Origin: Fidelibacterota bacterium UBA7303
Lineage (GTDB): Bacteria > Fidelibacterota > Marinisomatia > Marinisomatales > UBA1611
DNA length: 18,201 nucleotides
NCBI GenBank assembly: GCA_002471805.1
Contig: DKQR01000085.1
Span: 1-18,201, forward strand
Reading direction: 5' to 3'
The notes under the pieces were generated by a model. The model made no database searches. It was not told the DNA's origin and saw only the letters and a program-made list of their open reading frames with translations. Position 1 is the stretch's first letter. Every line of letters begins with the position of its first letter. Positions 1 to 7,379 of this stretch are shown here, in pieces. Position numbers and translations under genes: made by a program.

Positions 1-14
1 AATGAATCGTGAAA

Positions 15-1331
15 TTATTCCAGCCGACCCTGGCGGCGGTACTTCTCCCTGTATTTTTCATAGAGCATTTTCTGGCGGTCGCCCAGATCCACTTCCCGGC
101 CCATAATATAGGCCTTGATGGGGTTGGTCGTGATCTGCAGCGGCGGATCATTAGTTATGAAAAATGTAGCATCCTTGCCGGGTTCCAGGGAGCCGACCCG
201 TTTATCCACGCCCAGGATCTCCGCCGTGGATAATGTAATGGAACGCAGCGCTTCTGCTTTAGCCAATCCCCAGGCCGCAGCGCGCATGGCCTCGTTGGGC
301 AGGGTGCGGACATGTCCGTTAAAAGGATAGCCCTGATCTGTAGACAGGCAGAATTTCACACCTTCCTGCTGCAGCAGTGCCGGGGTCCTGTATGGCGTAT
401 GGACCGGCTCAAATCTTCTGCGCGGGGTGGTCTGGACATGCTGCAGGATAACGGGAACATTGTGCTTAACCAGCAGTTCCGGCAGTCGCCACGCGTCCCG
501 TCCGCCGGAGATGGTGACCTTCAGATCATACTTATCCGCCCACAGTACCGCTGCTTCGATCTGGCGGACATCATCAGCCCGGACAATGATCTGTTGCTGT
601 TCTACAAAATAAGGGGTCAGGGCTGCCAGCCGCAGGTCTGTTTCCTGTTTCTGTTCTGCCTTGCGTTCCTTCTGAGTGGTGCGGAGGTGGTAGGCTCTGG
701 TGTCCCGGATCAAACGGTCGATCTCCCGTAATTTTTTCTGGTAGGCTTCCCGCTGCTGTTTTTCTTTCTTTTTGGCTGTTTTGCTGAAATTCAGGCGCAT
801 ATCGGGCCAGTTCAGGTGCAGGGCCGTGGGATGGTTCAGCGTGGCGTCTTCCCAGGTCCAGCCGTCCATCATCATACAGGAAGATTGTCCTGCTATCAAA
901 CCGGAAAGAGGCACAGAATTGGCGATGAGTACACCGTTGGAGCGGGTTACAGGGATCAGTTCTGAATCGGGATTGTAACTGACATTGGCCCGTACATTAG
1001 GGTTGATGTCTCCGGTCTCGGAATAATCACGAGTTTGTTTTACAGCACCGATCTCTACCAGCCCGATCTGGGTCAGGGGAGCGATATAGCCAGGGACCAC
1101 ATGTTTTTCGTGAATATCATATACATCCGTGTCGGGGCTGGGCTGGATATCCTCACCAATGGTAACAATTTTACCGTTGGCGAAGAGCAAATCATGCCCT
1201 GCCAGGATATCGCCGGAAACCGTATAGAGAATACCGCCTCGCAGCAGGATGGGCCTTTTTTGCTCCAGACCGGGAATCTGGTCGCTGCTGAAGCAGACGG
1301 AGAGCAGGAAGAAGAACAGGAAGCGCTTCAT
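15..1331 (-). CDS. Exported amidohydrolase-like protein lacking the HxH metal motif
   Basis: A 438-residue protein with an N-terminal signal peptide (MKRFLFFFLLSVCFSS), so it is probably periplasmic or exported. Amidohydrolase superfamily features are a small N-terminal beta domain (about 28-80), the 'VVPG' turn that leads into the barrel, a late 'CLSTDQG' strand (328-334) and the C-terminal 'VGSLEPGKDATF' signature (379-390). Where a standard member has PGxxDxHxH, this one reads PGYIAPLTQIG (80-90), with no histidine pair. The DGWTWED stretch (156-162) is typical of a subgroup of exported imidazolonepropionase-like amidohydrolases. As far as I recall, that subgroup also lacks HxH, so the change may be a family trait rather than decay. 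Residues about 183-232 are highly charged and probably helical. The gene overlaps the upstream amidohydrolase by 4 nt (ATGA), which implies translational coupling. The substrate is unknown. The family call is firm; catalytic activity is uncertain. Confidence 0.9.
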   Translation of the reverse strand: MKRFLFFFLLSVCFSSDQIPGLEQKRPILLRGGILYTVSGDILAGHDLLFANGKIVTIGEDIQPSPDTDVYDIHEKHVVPGYIAPLTQIGLVEIGAVKQTRDYSETGDINPNVRANVSYNPDSELIPVTRSNGVLIANSVPLSGLIAGQSSCMMMDGWTWEDATLNHPTALHLNWPDMRLNFSKTAKKKEKQQREAYQKKLREIDRLIRDTRAYHLRTTQKERKAEQKQETDLRLAALTPYFVEQQQIIVRADDVRQIEAAVLWADKYDLKVTISGGRDAWRLPELLVKHNVPVILQHVQTTPRRRFEPVHTPYRTPALLQQEGVKFCLSTDQGYPFNGHVRTLPNEAMRAAAWGLAKAEALRSITLSTAEILGVDKRVGSLEPGKDATFFITNDPPLQITTNPIKAYIMGREVDLGDRQKMLYEKYREKYRRQGRLE

Positions 1332-4300
1332 CGGTTTGCCTGCCGGTCAAAACGTTCCCAATCCTCCAGTCCGCAACTGTGCTGGCCAATATGAGGCCCG
1401 GCTCCGTTGGGTCTTATTTCATTGCCGCCTGTGGGGGCATTGGAGGAGAGTATTTTCTGGACCAGGTCCTTACGCAATTGGGCGTCGCGTATTTCCAAAT
1501 CTTTATTTTCACCCTTTGACCAGTAACGGATCCCCTCAATCCAGGTTGCTTCCACCTGGGAATATATGGACAGGGGGGGGCCGTCCCAGATCACTACATC
1601 TGCGTCCTTGCCCTCTTCCAGGGAACCCACCCATTGGTCTATCTGCAGCTGTTTGGCAGGGTTGATGGTCACCAGTTTCAGGGCATCCTCTTCCGAAAGG
1701 CTGCCATATTTTACTGCCTTAACCGCTTCCGTATTCAGCCTTCGGGCCAGTTCAGCGTCATCGGAATTAAAGGATACCGTTACGCCGTTGCGGGTCATGA
1801 GGGTACCGTTATAAGGAATGGCGTCAATCACCTCGTACTTGTACTGCCACCAGTCGGAAAAGGTGGAGGCGCCAGCGCCGTGTTCGGCGATGCGATCCGC
1901 CACTTTATATCCTTCCAGGACATGCTGAAAGGTGGCAATGGTAAAATCAAAATCCTCGGCAATGCGGGTCAGCATCAATATCTCATCCTGCCGGTAGGAA
2001 TGGCAATGAACCAGCCGGGTTCCATCCAGGATCTCCGCCAGGGCTTCCAGTTCCAGATCCCGTCTGGGAGGGACCTTGACGCGCTGCATTTTCGCATTTT
2101 TCCTGTAAGTATCCCAGCGGTGGGTATAGTCCTGGGCGGCCTTGAATGCATCCCGGATCACCTGTTCTACGCCCATACGGGTCTGGGGGTAGCGGTTGGT
2201 GCCGGCCCAGTTGGCCTGTTTTACATTTTCTCCCAGGGCAAATTTGATGCCCTGTGGTGCGTTTTTAAACAGCAGTTCGTTGGGCCCTAAGCCCCAGCGC
2301 AGTTTAATGACTGCATTCTGTCCGCCAATGGAATTGGCGGAGCCGTGAAGAATATTGGCGCAGGTCAGGCCGCCGCCCAGCTGTCGGTAAATATTAATAT
2401 CATCGGCATTCAGGACATCTCGAATCCGCACCTCTGCAGTCACGGATTGGGCACCTTCATTGATGGAAGCAGCAGCGGAGTGGTTGTGGCAGTCGACGAG
2501 TCCCGGGGTGATATGTTTTCCGCTGGCATTAATGACCATGGCGCTGCCCCGGGGTACAGAAATATCGGGTGCCACCTTGTCAATTTTCCCGTCCACAAAT
2601 AGAATATCCCAATCTTCCAGAATCCCTTTCGGGCCGCAGGTCCAGAGGGTGGCATCGCTGAACAGGACCGCGTTGGGCAGGGCTCGCTTTTCTACTATGC
2701 CATAGGCCCCTTCCGGATAGTGTACTGTCAGGTCACTTTTGCTTTCCCGGATGGGTTTGACTGTTTTAGCCGGTACGGATCTTTGTGCATTAAAGGGAAT
2801 GGCAAGATCAACACCATCACTGGCGGCCCCTAAAAATTCATCTTTAAAAACTGTGGCATTGAAAGAGATGCTGCCATCCATTCCAAAAGCGATACCATCC
2901 ACAGTAAAGGAAATTTTTTGATCAAACACCTTAATTTCCCGAAGAACATATTTTTTATTGTCAACCTGAATAGAACCTATCAGATGAGCATTGATTTTTT
3001 CCGGCTGGTAGGTATAAGCCAGGGGATCCTTATCCAGGGAAGGAGTGGTGAATTCAAGGTCGTATTTTTTATTGTCAATGGTCAGTTTCCATTTCCCCTT
3101 CAAACTGTAGGATTTTTTTGTTGCTACAAAATATTCCTCACCGCCGACCCAGACGGAAGTAATCCTGGATTTTGGATCGAAGTAATTTCCATCCACAATG
3201 ACCAGGTTGGCCATGTAGCCAGGCTGGACCTTCCCCAGGGTTTTGCTGACGCCCATGGCTTCTGCCGGGTACGTGGTCAGGGCGGCCAGAGCCACATCCT
3301 TGGAAAACCCGCGATCTATGATTCTCTTCAGGTTGGTCCGGAATTGGGTTTTATTCTTCAGGCCGTGAGCGGATAAGCTGAAAAACAACCCCTTATCCTG
3401 GATCCTGGCAATGTTATCCGGTGCCAGATCCCAGTGCTTCAATTGTTCTGTATCATACTGCAGTGCTGTAAAGGGATCGGTAACCCGGGGTTTGGCGGGA
3501 AAATCCAGGGGCAGAATGATAAAAGGTTTGAGTTTTGCAATTTCCTCCAGGCGGCGGTATTCAAACCCGCTGCCCAAAAGCCAGGGGTTCAGGTTGAATT
3601 CATCACAGATGTTCAAGGCCCGGATAGCTGTATGTTCATGATTGGTCATAAACAGCATTGGCAGTCGGTTGGCCCTGAACTTTTCCAAGACCGCCAGGGA
3701 AGCATCATGTTTAACAGGTTCATTATCAGCGGGAAATTTTTCGGTTATGGCCCTGGCTTTTTCATACCACTCGGCATCCATGATGGTTTGGCGAATAAGG
3801 GCAATGGTGCCCAGCAATGAATTCGGATATTCACGATCACTCCAGCTGCTTGCTTTAAACTCCAGCACCTGGGCCACAGATTCAGAAACAGAGACAGGTT
3901 CTTTTGATAAAACCACCAGGTCGGATTGACCCTTAATGATTCCTTTTTCCGGGACTATGTGAGCCGCGGTCATGCCCACGGAATGCAGGGCTTTCAGGTC
4001 CTTTTCCTTGATTTTAAGATCATCCTTGGCCCGGTAATCGGCACGAACTTTTGAATTCCAGTGCTGGCTGGGACTGGTTGTTTTTTCATCCTGTTTTACC
4101 GTAAGCCAGCTGTCAATAAATCCTGCATAAACATGAGCGCCCTCCAGGTCAATTTCATAGGCATCCAGGGGTACCTTGATATAGCGGCCTACCTTTTCGA
4201 TCTTGCCGTCCCGGATAACGATAGTACCGTCTTTGATAAAATCTCCCGGTTCGGTATGGATCATGCCGTGGGTCAGGGCCCAGACACGGGGCTTGTTGAC

Positions 4301-4378
4301 ATGAATATCTTTTACCGGCTCGATTTGGGCTGGAAGGAGCTGCAGAAAAAATAACAGTGAAATGAACAGGTGCTTCAA
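1328..4378 (-). CDS. Exported tandem (two-module) amidohydrolase, TTG start
   Basis: A 1016-residue protein with a signal peptide (MKHLFISLLFFLQLLPAQ) followed by two amidohydrolase modules. Module 1 (about 30-410) keeps the fold's ending (LGKVQPGYMANLVIVDG) but has AGFIDSWLTV (85-94) where HxH should be, so it is probably non-catalytic. A beta-rich linker (about 420-550) follows. Module 2 (about 555-985) looks complete: HNH at 631-633, further candidate ligands H791/H793 and H819, an acidic pair D873/D874 in SFNSDD, and VGSLEEGKDADVVIW near the end. It probably hydrolyses a cyclic amide or peptide-derived substrate outside the cytoplasm; the substrate is not readable from the sequence. The start codon is TTG, overlapping the stop of the upstream LOG gene as TTGA. 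No in-frame ATG occurs until about residue 39, and using that one would delete the signal peptide, so TTG is preferred. Confidence 0.93.
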   Translation of the reverse strand: MKHLFISLLFFLQLLPAQIEPVKDIHVNKPRVWALTHGMIHTEPGDFIKDGTIVIRDGKIEKVGRYIKVPLDAYEIDLEGAHVYAGFIDSWLTVKQDEKTTSPSQHWNSKVRADYRAKDDLKIKEKDLKALHSVGMTAAHIVPEKGIIKGQSDLVVLSKEPVSVSESVAQVLEFKASSWSDREYPNSLLGTIALIRQTIMDAEWYEKARAITEKFPADNEPVKHDASLAVLEKFRANRLPMLFMTNHEHTAIRALNICDEFNLNPWLLGSGFEYRRLEEIAKLKPFIILPLDFPAKPRVTDPFTALQYDTEQLKHWDLAPDNIARIQDKGLFFSLSAHGLKNKTQFRTNLKRIIDRGFSKDVALAALTTYPAEAMGVSKTLGKVQPGYMANLVIVDGNYFDPKSRITSVWVGGEEYFVATKKSYSLKGKWKLTIDNKKYDLEFTTPSLDKDPLAYTYQPEKINAHLIGSIQVDNKKYVLREIKVFDQKISFTVDGIAFGMDGSISFNATVFKDEFLGAASDGVDLAIPFNAQRSVPAKTVKPIRESKSDLTVHYPEGAYGIVEKRALPNAVLFSDATLWTCGPKGILEDWDILFVDGKIDKVAPDISVPRGSAMVINASGKHITPGLVDCHNHSAAASINEGAQSVTAEVRIRDVLNADDINIYRQLGGGLTCANILHGSANSIGGQNAVIKLRWGLGPNELLFKNAPQGIKFALGENVKQANWAGTNRYPQTRMGVEQVIRDAFKAAQDYTHRWDTYRKNAKMQRVKVPPRRDLELEALAEILDGTRLVHCHSYRQDEILMLTRIAEDFDFTIATFQHVLEGYKVADRIAEHGAGASTFSDWWQYKYEVIDAIPYNGTLMTRNGVTVSFNSDDAELARRLNTEAVKAVKYGSLSEEDALKLVTINPAKQLQIDQWVGSLEEGKDADVVIWDGPPLSIYSQVEATWIEGIRYWSKGENKDLEIRDAQLRKDLVQKILSSNAPTGGNEIRPNGAGPHIGQHSCGLEDWERFDRQANR

Positions 4379-5187
4379 AAATTAGGGCCTTTTAAGTGGT
4401 GTTTCTCAATAAAGGAAGTTACATAATTAAAGGTATCTTTTTTACTGTCAGAGATATGAAATAATTCCAGGTCATCATTCGAAATGGTACCTATTTCCAC
4501 CAAGTAGTCCCAGTTGACCACATTTTCCCAGAACTCCTTGCCATAGAGTACAATGGGTACCCGTTTCTTAATCTTTTCTGTTTGAATTAAGGTTAACAAT
4601 TCCATCAGTTCGTCTAAAGTTCCAAACCCGCCCGGCCAAACAACCAGAGCCTTGGCCAGGTACAGAAACCAGAATTTACGCATGAAAAAATAATGAAATT
4701 TGAGATCAAGATCATCTGTGATCCAGGGATTACCTGATTGCTCTTCGGGCAGAGAAATGGTCAGACCCACCGATATTCCGCCTGCTTCCTGTGCTCCGCG
4801 ATTGGAAGCTTCCATAATACCAGGCCCTCCGCCAGAACAGATGATGTAGCGGCGTTTGGTACCCTTGAGCCCTTTGCTCCAATTGGTGAATTGTCCGGCC
4901 AGGGTCCTGGCATCTTCATAATACTGTGCCATCTCCAGGTCTTTTTTTAGGCGGTTCAGGGATTTGGCATTCCCGTTTTTTCCAGCATTGACCAAGGCTT
5001 TTTTGGCATCTGCTCTCGATTTAATACGGGCCGACCCGAAAAATACAATAGTATCGGCAACTTTTTTCCTGCGCAGACGACGGAGAGGACCGTAATACTC
5101 GGACATAATTCTAATGGTTCGGCCATCGGGGCTGCCCACGAATTCCGGGTCATAATAAAAACGGTCTTTGGTTAATATTTTTGACAT
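4375..5187 (-). CDS. LOG-family (TIGR00730) Rossmann-fold nucleotide phosphoribohydrolase-like protein
   Basis: A 270-residue cytosolic protein with the two hallmark motifs of the LOG/lysine-decarboxylase-like family: GGGPGIME (119-126) and PGGFGTLDE (185-193). Together these bind the nucleotide and carry the catalytic Arg/Glu of cytokinin riboside 5'-monophosphate phosphoribohydrolases. In bacteria, relatives cleave the N-glycosidic bond of nucleoside monophosphates. This one is longer than plant-type LOG proteins (around 190-215 residues), with an N-terminal extension of about 45 residues and a lysine-rich helical insert at about 60-85. Older annotations of such genes as lysine decarboxylase should not be copied. 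It is first in an operon with two exported amidohydrolases and is joined to the next gene by a TTGA overlap. The functional link is unclear; salvage of nucleobases or ring-opened products is possible but is inference. An AAGGA ribosome binding site 8 nt upstream supports the start. Confidence 0.9.
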   Translation of the reverse strand: MSKILTKDRFYYDPEFVGSPDGRTIRIMSEYYGPLRRLRRKKVADTIVFFGSARIKSRADAKKALVNAGKNGNAKSLNRLKKDLEMAQYYEDARTLAGQFTNWSKGLKGTKRRYIICSGGGPGIMEASNRGAQEAGGISVGLTISLPEEQSGNPWITDDLDLKFHYFFMRKFWFLYLAKALVVWPGGFGTLDELMELLTLIQTEKIKKRVPIVLYGKEFWENVVNWDYLVEIGTISNDDLELFHISDSKKDTFNYVTSFIEKHHLKGPNF

Positions 5188-5337
5188 AAAATGTATCCTT
5201 ACAAATAAGCAGGGCGGAAATTAAGACAATTTCGATCTCAGCCAAGGTTAGATTTGCTGCAATGATGCTATGTTTCTTTGATATTTACCGGCATTTGGAG
5301 GTTGTTTGCACGTTTTCAATGAAAGTATTTTCCAGGG
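5188..5337. promoter_or_regulatory. Divergent intergenic region, probable promoters for both directions
   Basis: A 150-base gap separates the minus-strand LOG/amidohydrolase operon from the plus-strand gene run that begins at 5338. Because transcription diverges here, at least one promoter in each direction is expected. I could not assign convincing -35/-10 boxes, either sigma-70 type or the Bacteroidetes TAnnTTTG type, so no exact sites are given. Confidence 0.4.
5196..5200 (-). promoter_or_regulatory. Ribosome binding site of the LOG-family gene
   Basis: On the minus strand AAGGA lies 8 nt before the ATG at 5187. It is one of the few clear Shine-Dalgarno sequences in the window, and it fixes the start of the first gene of the amidohydrolase operon. 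Confidence 0.6.
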
Positions 5338-5757
5338 ATGCTCATAAGAATCATTTTTTGCAGTCTATTCTTTTTTACCTGTGCAGCCCCGCCGCCGCCA
5401 AGCGTAAAAGGCGTTAAAATAAAACAGGTAAAAAAAGAACCATTGAAACAACCTAGACCGGAACTATCCCCACCAACTCCTGTTGCATTGCCGCCCACCA
5501 AAGATTCCCGCCCGGACCTCGTACAGGAAACCGTATATTCCCGGGGGTATTTGACTGGCTATGATATTTGGGAGTTTCTGAGGGAACAGCCGGCAGAGAC
5601 GGATGTTCTGGAAACATTCGGTCTGCCCGATTCTATCTGGCTTGATGATGAGGAAAGGACGAAATTTTTATATTATTTCGTTTCGGAAATGCAGGACTAC
5701 AACATTATTGAAATCAGTACAAAGACAGACAGTGTTTCCGGTTTTGAATGGGATTAA
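5338..5757 (+). CDS. Small exported, probably lipid-anchored protein with a BamE/SmpA-like C-terminal part
   Basis: A 139-residue protein. The start has hydrophobic residues and a cysteine in the right place for a lipoprotein signal (MLIRIIFCSLFFFTC, Cys15). The lipobox FFTC is not canonical, having Thr at -1. A proline/lysine-rich linker follows (AAPPPPSVKG through about residue 60), as is usual between a lipid anchor and a folded domain. The C-terminal part, about 75-139, contains TDVLETFGLPDSIW and then LYYFV. That resembles the pattern 'T.eeVl..fG.Pd....... w.Y' of SmpA/BamE-like outer-membrane lipoproteins, suggesting a small periplasmic alpha/beta domain. Upstream in-frame extension is blocked by a TGA at 5320-5322, so ATG 5338 is the likely start even though its AGGG is very close. 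The stop lies 3 nt before the start of the decayed dehydrogenase. The exact role is unknown. Confidence 0.7.
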   Translation: MLIRIIFCSLFFFTCAAPPPPSVKGVKIKQVKKEPLKQPRPELSPPTPVALPPTKDSRPDLVQETVYSRGYLTGYDIWEFLREQPAETDVLETFGLPDSIWLDDEERTKFLYYFVSEMQDYNIIEISTKTDSVSGFEWD

Positions 5758-5760
5758 ATC

Positions 5761-6074
5761 ATGAATCTCTCTTTAGAAGGGAAAAAGCCATCGTCTGCGG
5801 AAGCACTGATGGAATTGGTAAAGCATCTGCGATCATGATGGCAGAACGCGGTGCGGAGATTACACTAGTAGCCCGTAATGAAAATAAACTGAATACGACA
5901 ATATTAGAATCATCCCAGGAACAAGGGCAAAAACATTCATTTATTTCTGCAGATTTCAATAACCCCGATGAATTAAAACAGAAAATTCATGCTTATTTTG
6001 ATCAAACAGTTTTTCCGGTTCATATTCTGGTAAATAATTCCAGCGGCCCTCATGGCGGATATTTTGGTGCATAA
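5761..6074 (+). pseudogene. Decayed short-chain dehydrogenase/reductase (frameshifted and truncated)
   Basis: The remnant has a clear SDR N-terminus: a nucleotide-binding glycine motif (GSTDGIG), an NADP-type arginine after strand 2 (LVARNENKL), the D of 'SADFNNPDE' and the NN(S)SGP motif that ends strand 4. It resembles FabG-like 3-oxoacyl-ACP reductases. The natural start is the ATG at 5761, 3 nt after the upstream stop, giving MNLSLEGK. The reading frame then breaks at the A-run of GGGAAAAAGCC (about 5779-5789): one extra A would restore a perfect ...EGKKAIVCG... junction. The frame ends at a stop at 6074 after roughly 105 of the usual 250 or so residues, and I see no YxxxK catalytic motif downstream. 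A frame-shifted open reading starting at 5748 inside the upstream gene covers the same residues but is unlikely to be the original gene. A functional short product is improbable. Confidence 0.8.
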
Positions 6075-6152
6075 TCCTGTCAGACTTGGACCATTTATGT
6101 TTGGAATTTTGAAGAATATTACCATCTGATAAAATTCCACTGAGATAACATC

Positions 6153-7340
6153 ATGAAAATAAAAATTGTATTCCTTATCATATTTCTGGTCATCTTCATA
6201 CAAAAAATTTATAACAAGAATGCTGATGCTGTCCACCAGCAGGCCTTTGTTGCTGATACCCATAATGATGTTTTAATGCGCTCCATGATGGGGCGAAACA
6301 TTCTGACTGAGCTTCCTGAAAGTCATTCGGATCTGGTGAAATTTAAAAATGGCGGGGTGGATCTTCAGGTCTTTTCGGTCTGGGTATCGCCCAGTAAAAT
6401 CGATCCAGAAGAGTATTATAATTATGCCAATGCTATGATTACCCAGCTTGAATATCTCTGCTCCCGCGTCCCGGATCAATGGGCAATTCCTTACAATTAC
6501 CAGGACATTGTTTATAATGACCAGCATGATATTCTGTCCTGCATGATCGGTGTGGAGGGCGGTCATGTGATTGAAAATGACCTGTCAAAACTGAATGCAT
6601 TATACGACCGGGGCATGCGCTATCTGAGCCTGACCTGGAATAATTCCACGAACTGGGCGACTTCTGCCAAAGATGAAACGGAAAAAGGGGACAGCCTGAT
6701 GCTTGCGGGTTTAACAAATTTTGGTCAGCAAGTGGTTCGCAGGTGCAATGACCTGGGTGTAATGATAGATATTTCCCATGCCGGTGAACAGACCTTCTGG
6801 GACGTTTTGGAGATTACCACAAAACCCATTATTGCTTCACACTCATCCGTTTATACGCTTTGTCCCCATTTCCGCAATCTGAAAGACGAGCAATTGCTGG
6901 CTCTGGAAAAGAATAATGGAGTGGTCTTTGTCAACTTTTACCCCGCGTATATTGATTCAACCTTTTCTAGAAAGGGAAAAAAGATCCGCCAGGAGTTTCA
7001 GCCGCAGCTGGATTCACTAGCTAGTTTATATGAACCTGAAAGCAATGAATTATGGTATGCGGAAAATGCCCTTCTGGAACCGAGTTTGAGCTCTGTTGCT
7101 CCGAATCTGGATGATGTGATTGATCATATTGACTATATCGCAGATTTGATCGGTGTAGATCATGTAGGGCTGGGTGCGGACTGGGATGGTGTAGAGGTTC
7201 TGCCCGTGGGAATAGAAAACATAGCCAAACTGCCCAGCCTGACAAAAAAACTAATTGAACGAGGCTATTCTCAAAGAGATATTAGGAAAATACTAGGCGG
7301 AAATTTTAAACGTGTATTTAAAGATGTGAACCATTATTGA
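6153..7340 (+). CDS. Membrane-anchored M19 family (renal-type) dipeptidase
   Basis: A 395-residue zinc dipeptidase of the membrane dipeptidase/peptidase M19 family, which cleaves dipeptides (some members accept D-amino acid or other unusual dipeptides). The binuclear zinc ligands are readable: DTHND with H37 and D39, the bridging glutamate E135 in GVEGGH, and H209 (DISHAG) and H230 (IASHSS). The late D343 in GADWDG is the conserved catalytic acid. The family phrase MRYLSLTWN follows the glutamate. Residues 3-20 form a hydrophobic uncleaved anchor or signal sequence, so the enzyme probably faces the periplasm. Length fits the family. It lies 78 bases downstream of the decayed dehydrogenase and 39 bases upstream of the radical-SAM gene. 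It may supply amino acids from exported peptide breakdown together with the amidohydrolases, which is inference. Confidence 0.95.
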   Translation: MKIKIVFLIIFLVIFIQKIYNKNADAVHQQAFVADTHNDVLMRSMMGRNILTELPESHSDLVKFKNGGVDLQVFSVWVSPSKIDPEEYYNYANAMITQLEYLCSRVPDQWAIPYNYQDIVYNDQHDILSCMIGVEGGHVIENDLSKLNALYDRGMRYLSLTWNNSTNWATSAKDETEKGDSLMLAGLTNFGQQVVRRCNDLGVMIDISHAGEQTFWDVLEITTKPIIASHSSVYTLCPHFRNLKDEQLLALEKNNGVVFVNFYPAYIDSTFSRKGKKIRQEFQPQLDSLASLYEPESNELWYAENALLEPSLSSVAPNLDDVIDHIDYIADLIGVDHVGLGADWDGVEVLPVGIENIAKLPSLTKKLIERGYSQRDIRKILGGNFKRVFKDVNHY

Positions 7341-7379
7341 GATTGTTTCATTTCTTGAAAAGATAATTGTAAGCCATTG

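Noticed and set aside
4375..5187. Lysine decarboxylase annotation
   Set aside because: The GGGPGxME and PGGxGTxxE motifs belong to LOG-type nucleotide hydrolases; no PLP-lysine site is present.
5775..5795. Programmed -1 frameshift at the AAAAAG run of the SDR remnant
   Set aside because: Only five A's are present, so the tandem-slip heptamer is incomplete. The C-terminal truncation makes a functional product unlikely.
5748..6074. 108-codon open frame starting inside the lipoprotein gene, taken as an intact SDR
   Set aside because: Its first dozen residues do not look like an SDR start, whereas ATG 5761 in the neighbouring frame gives the expected MNLSLEGK. The frame is what is left after a one-base loss, and the C-terminal half is missing.
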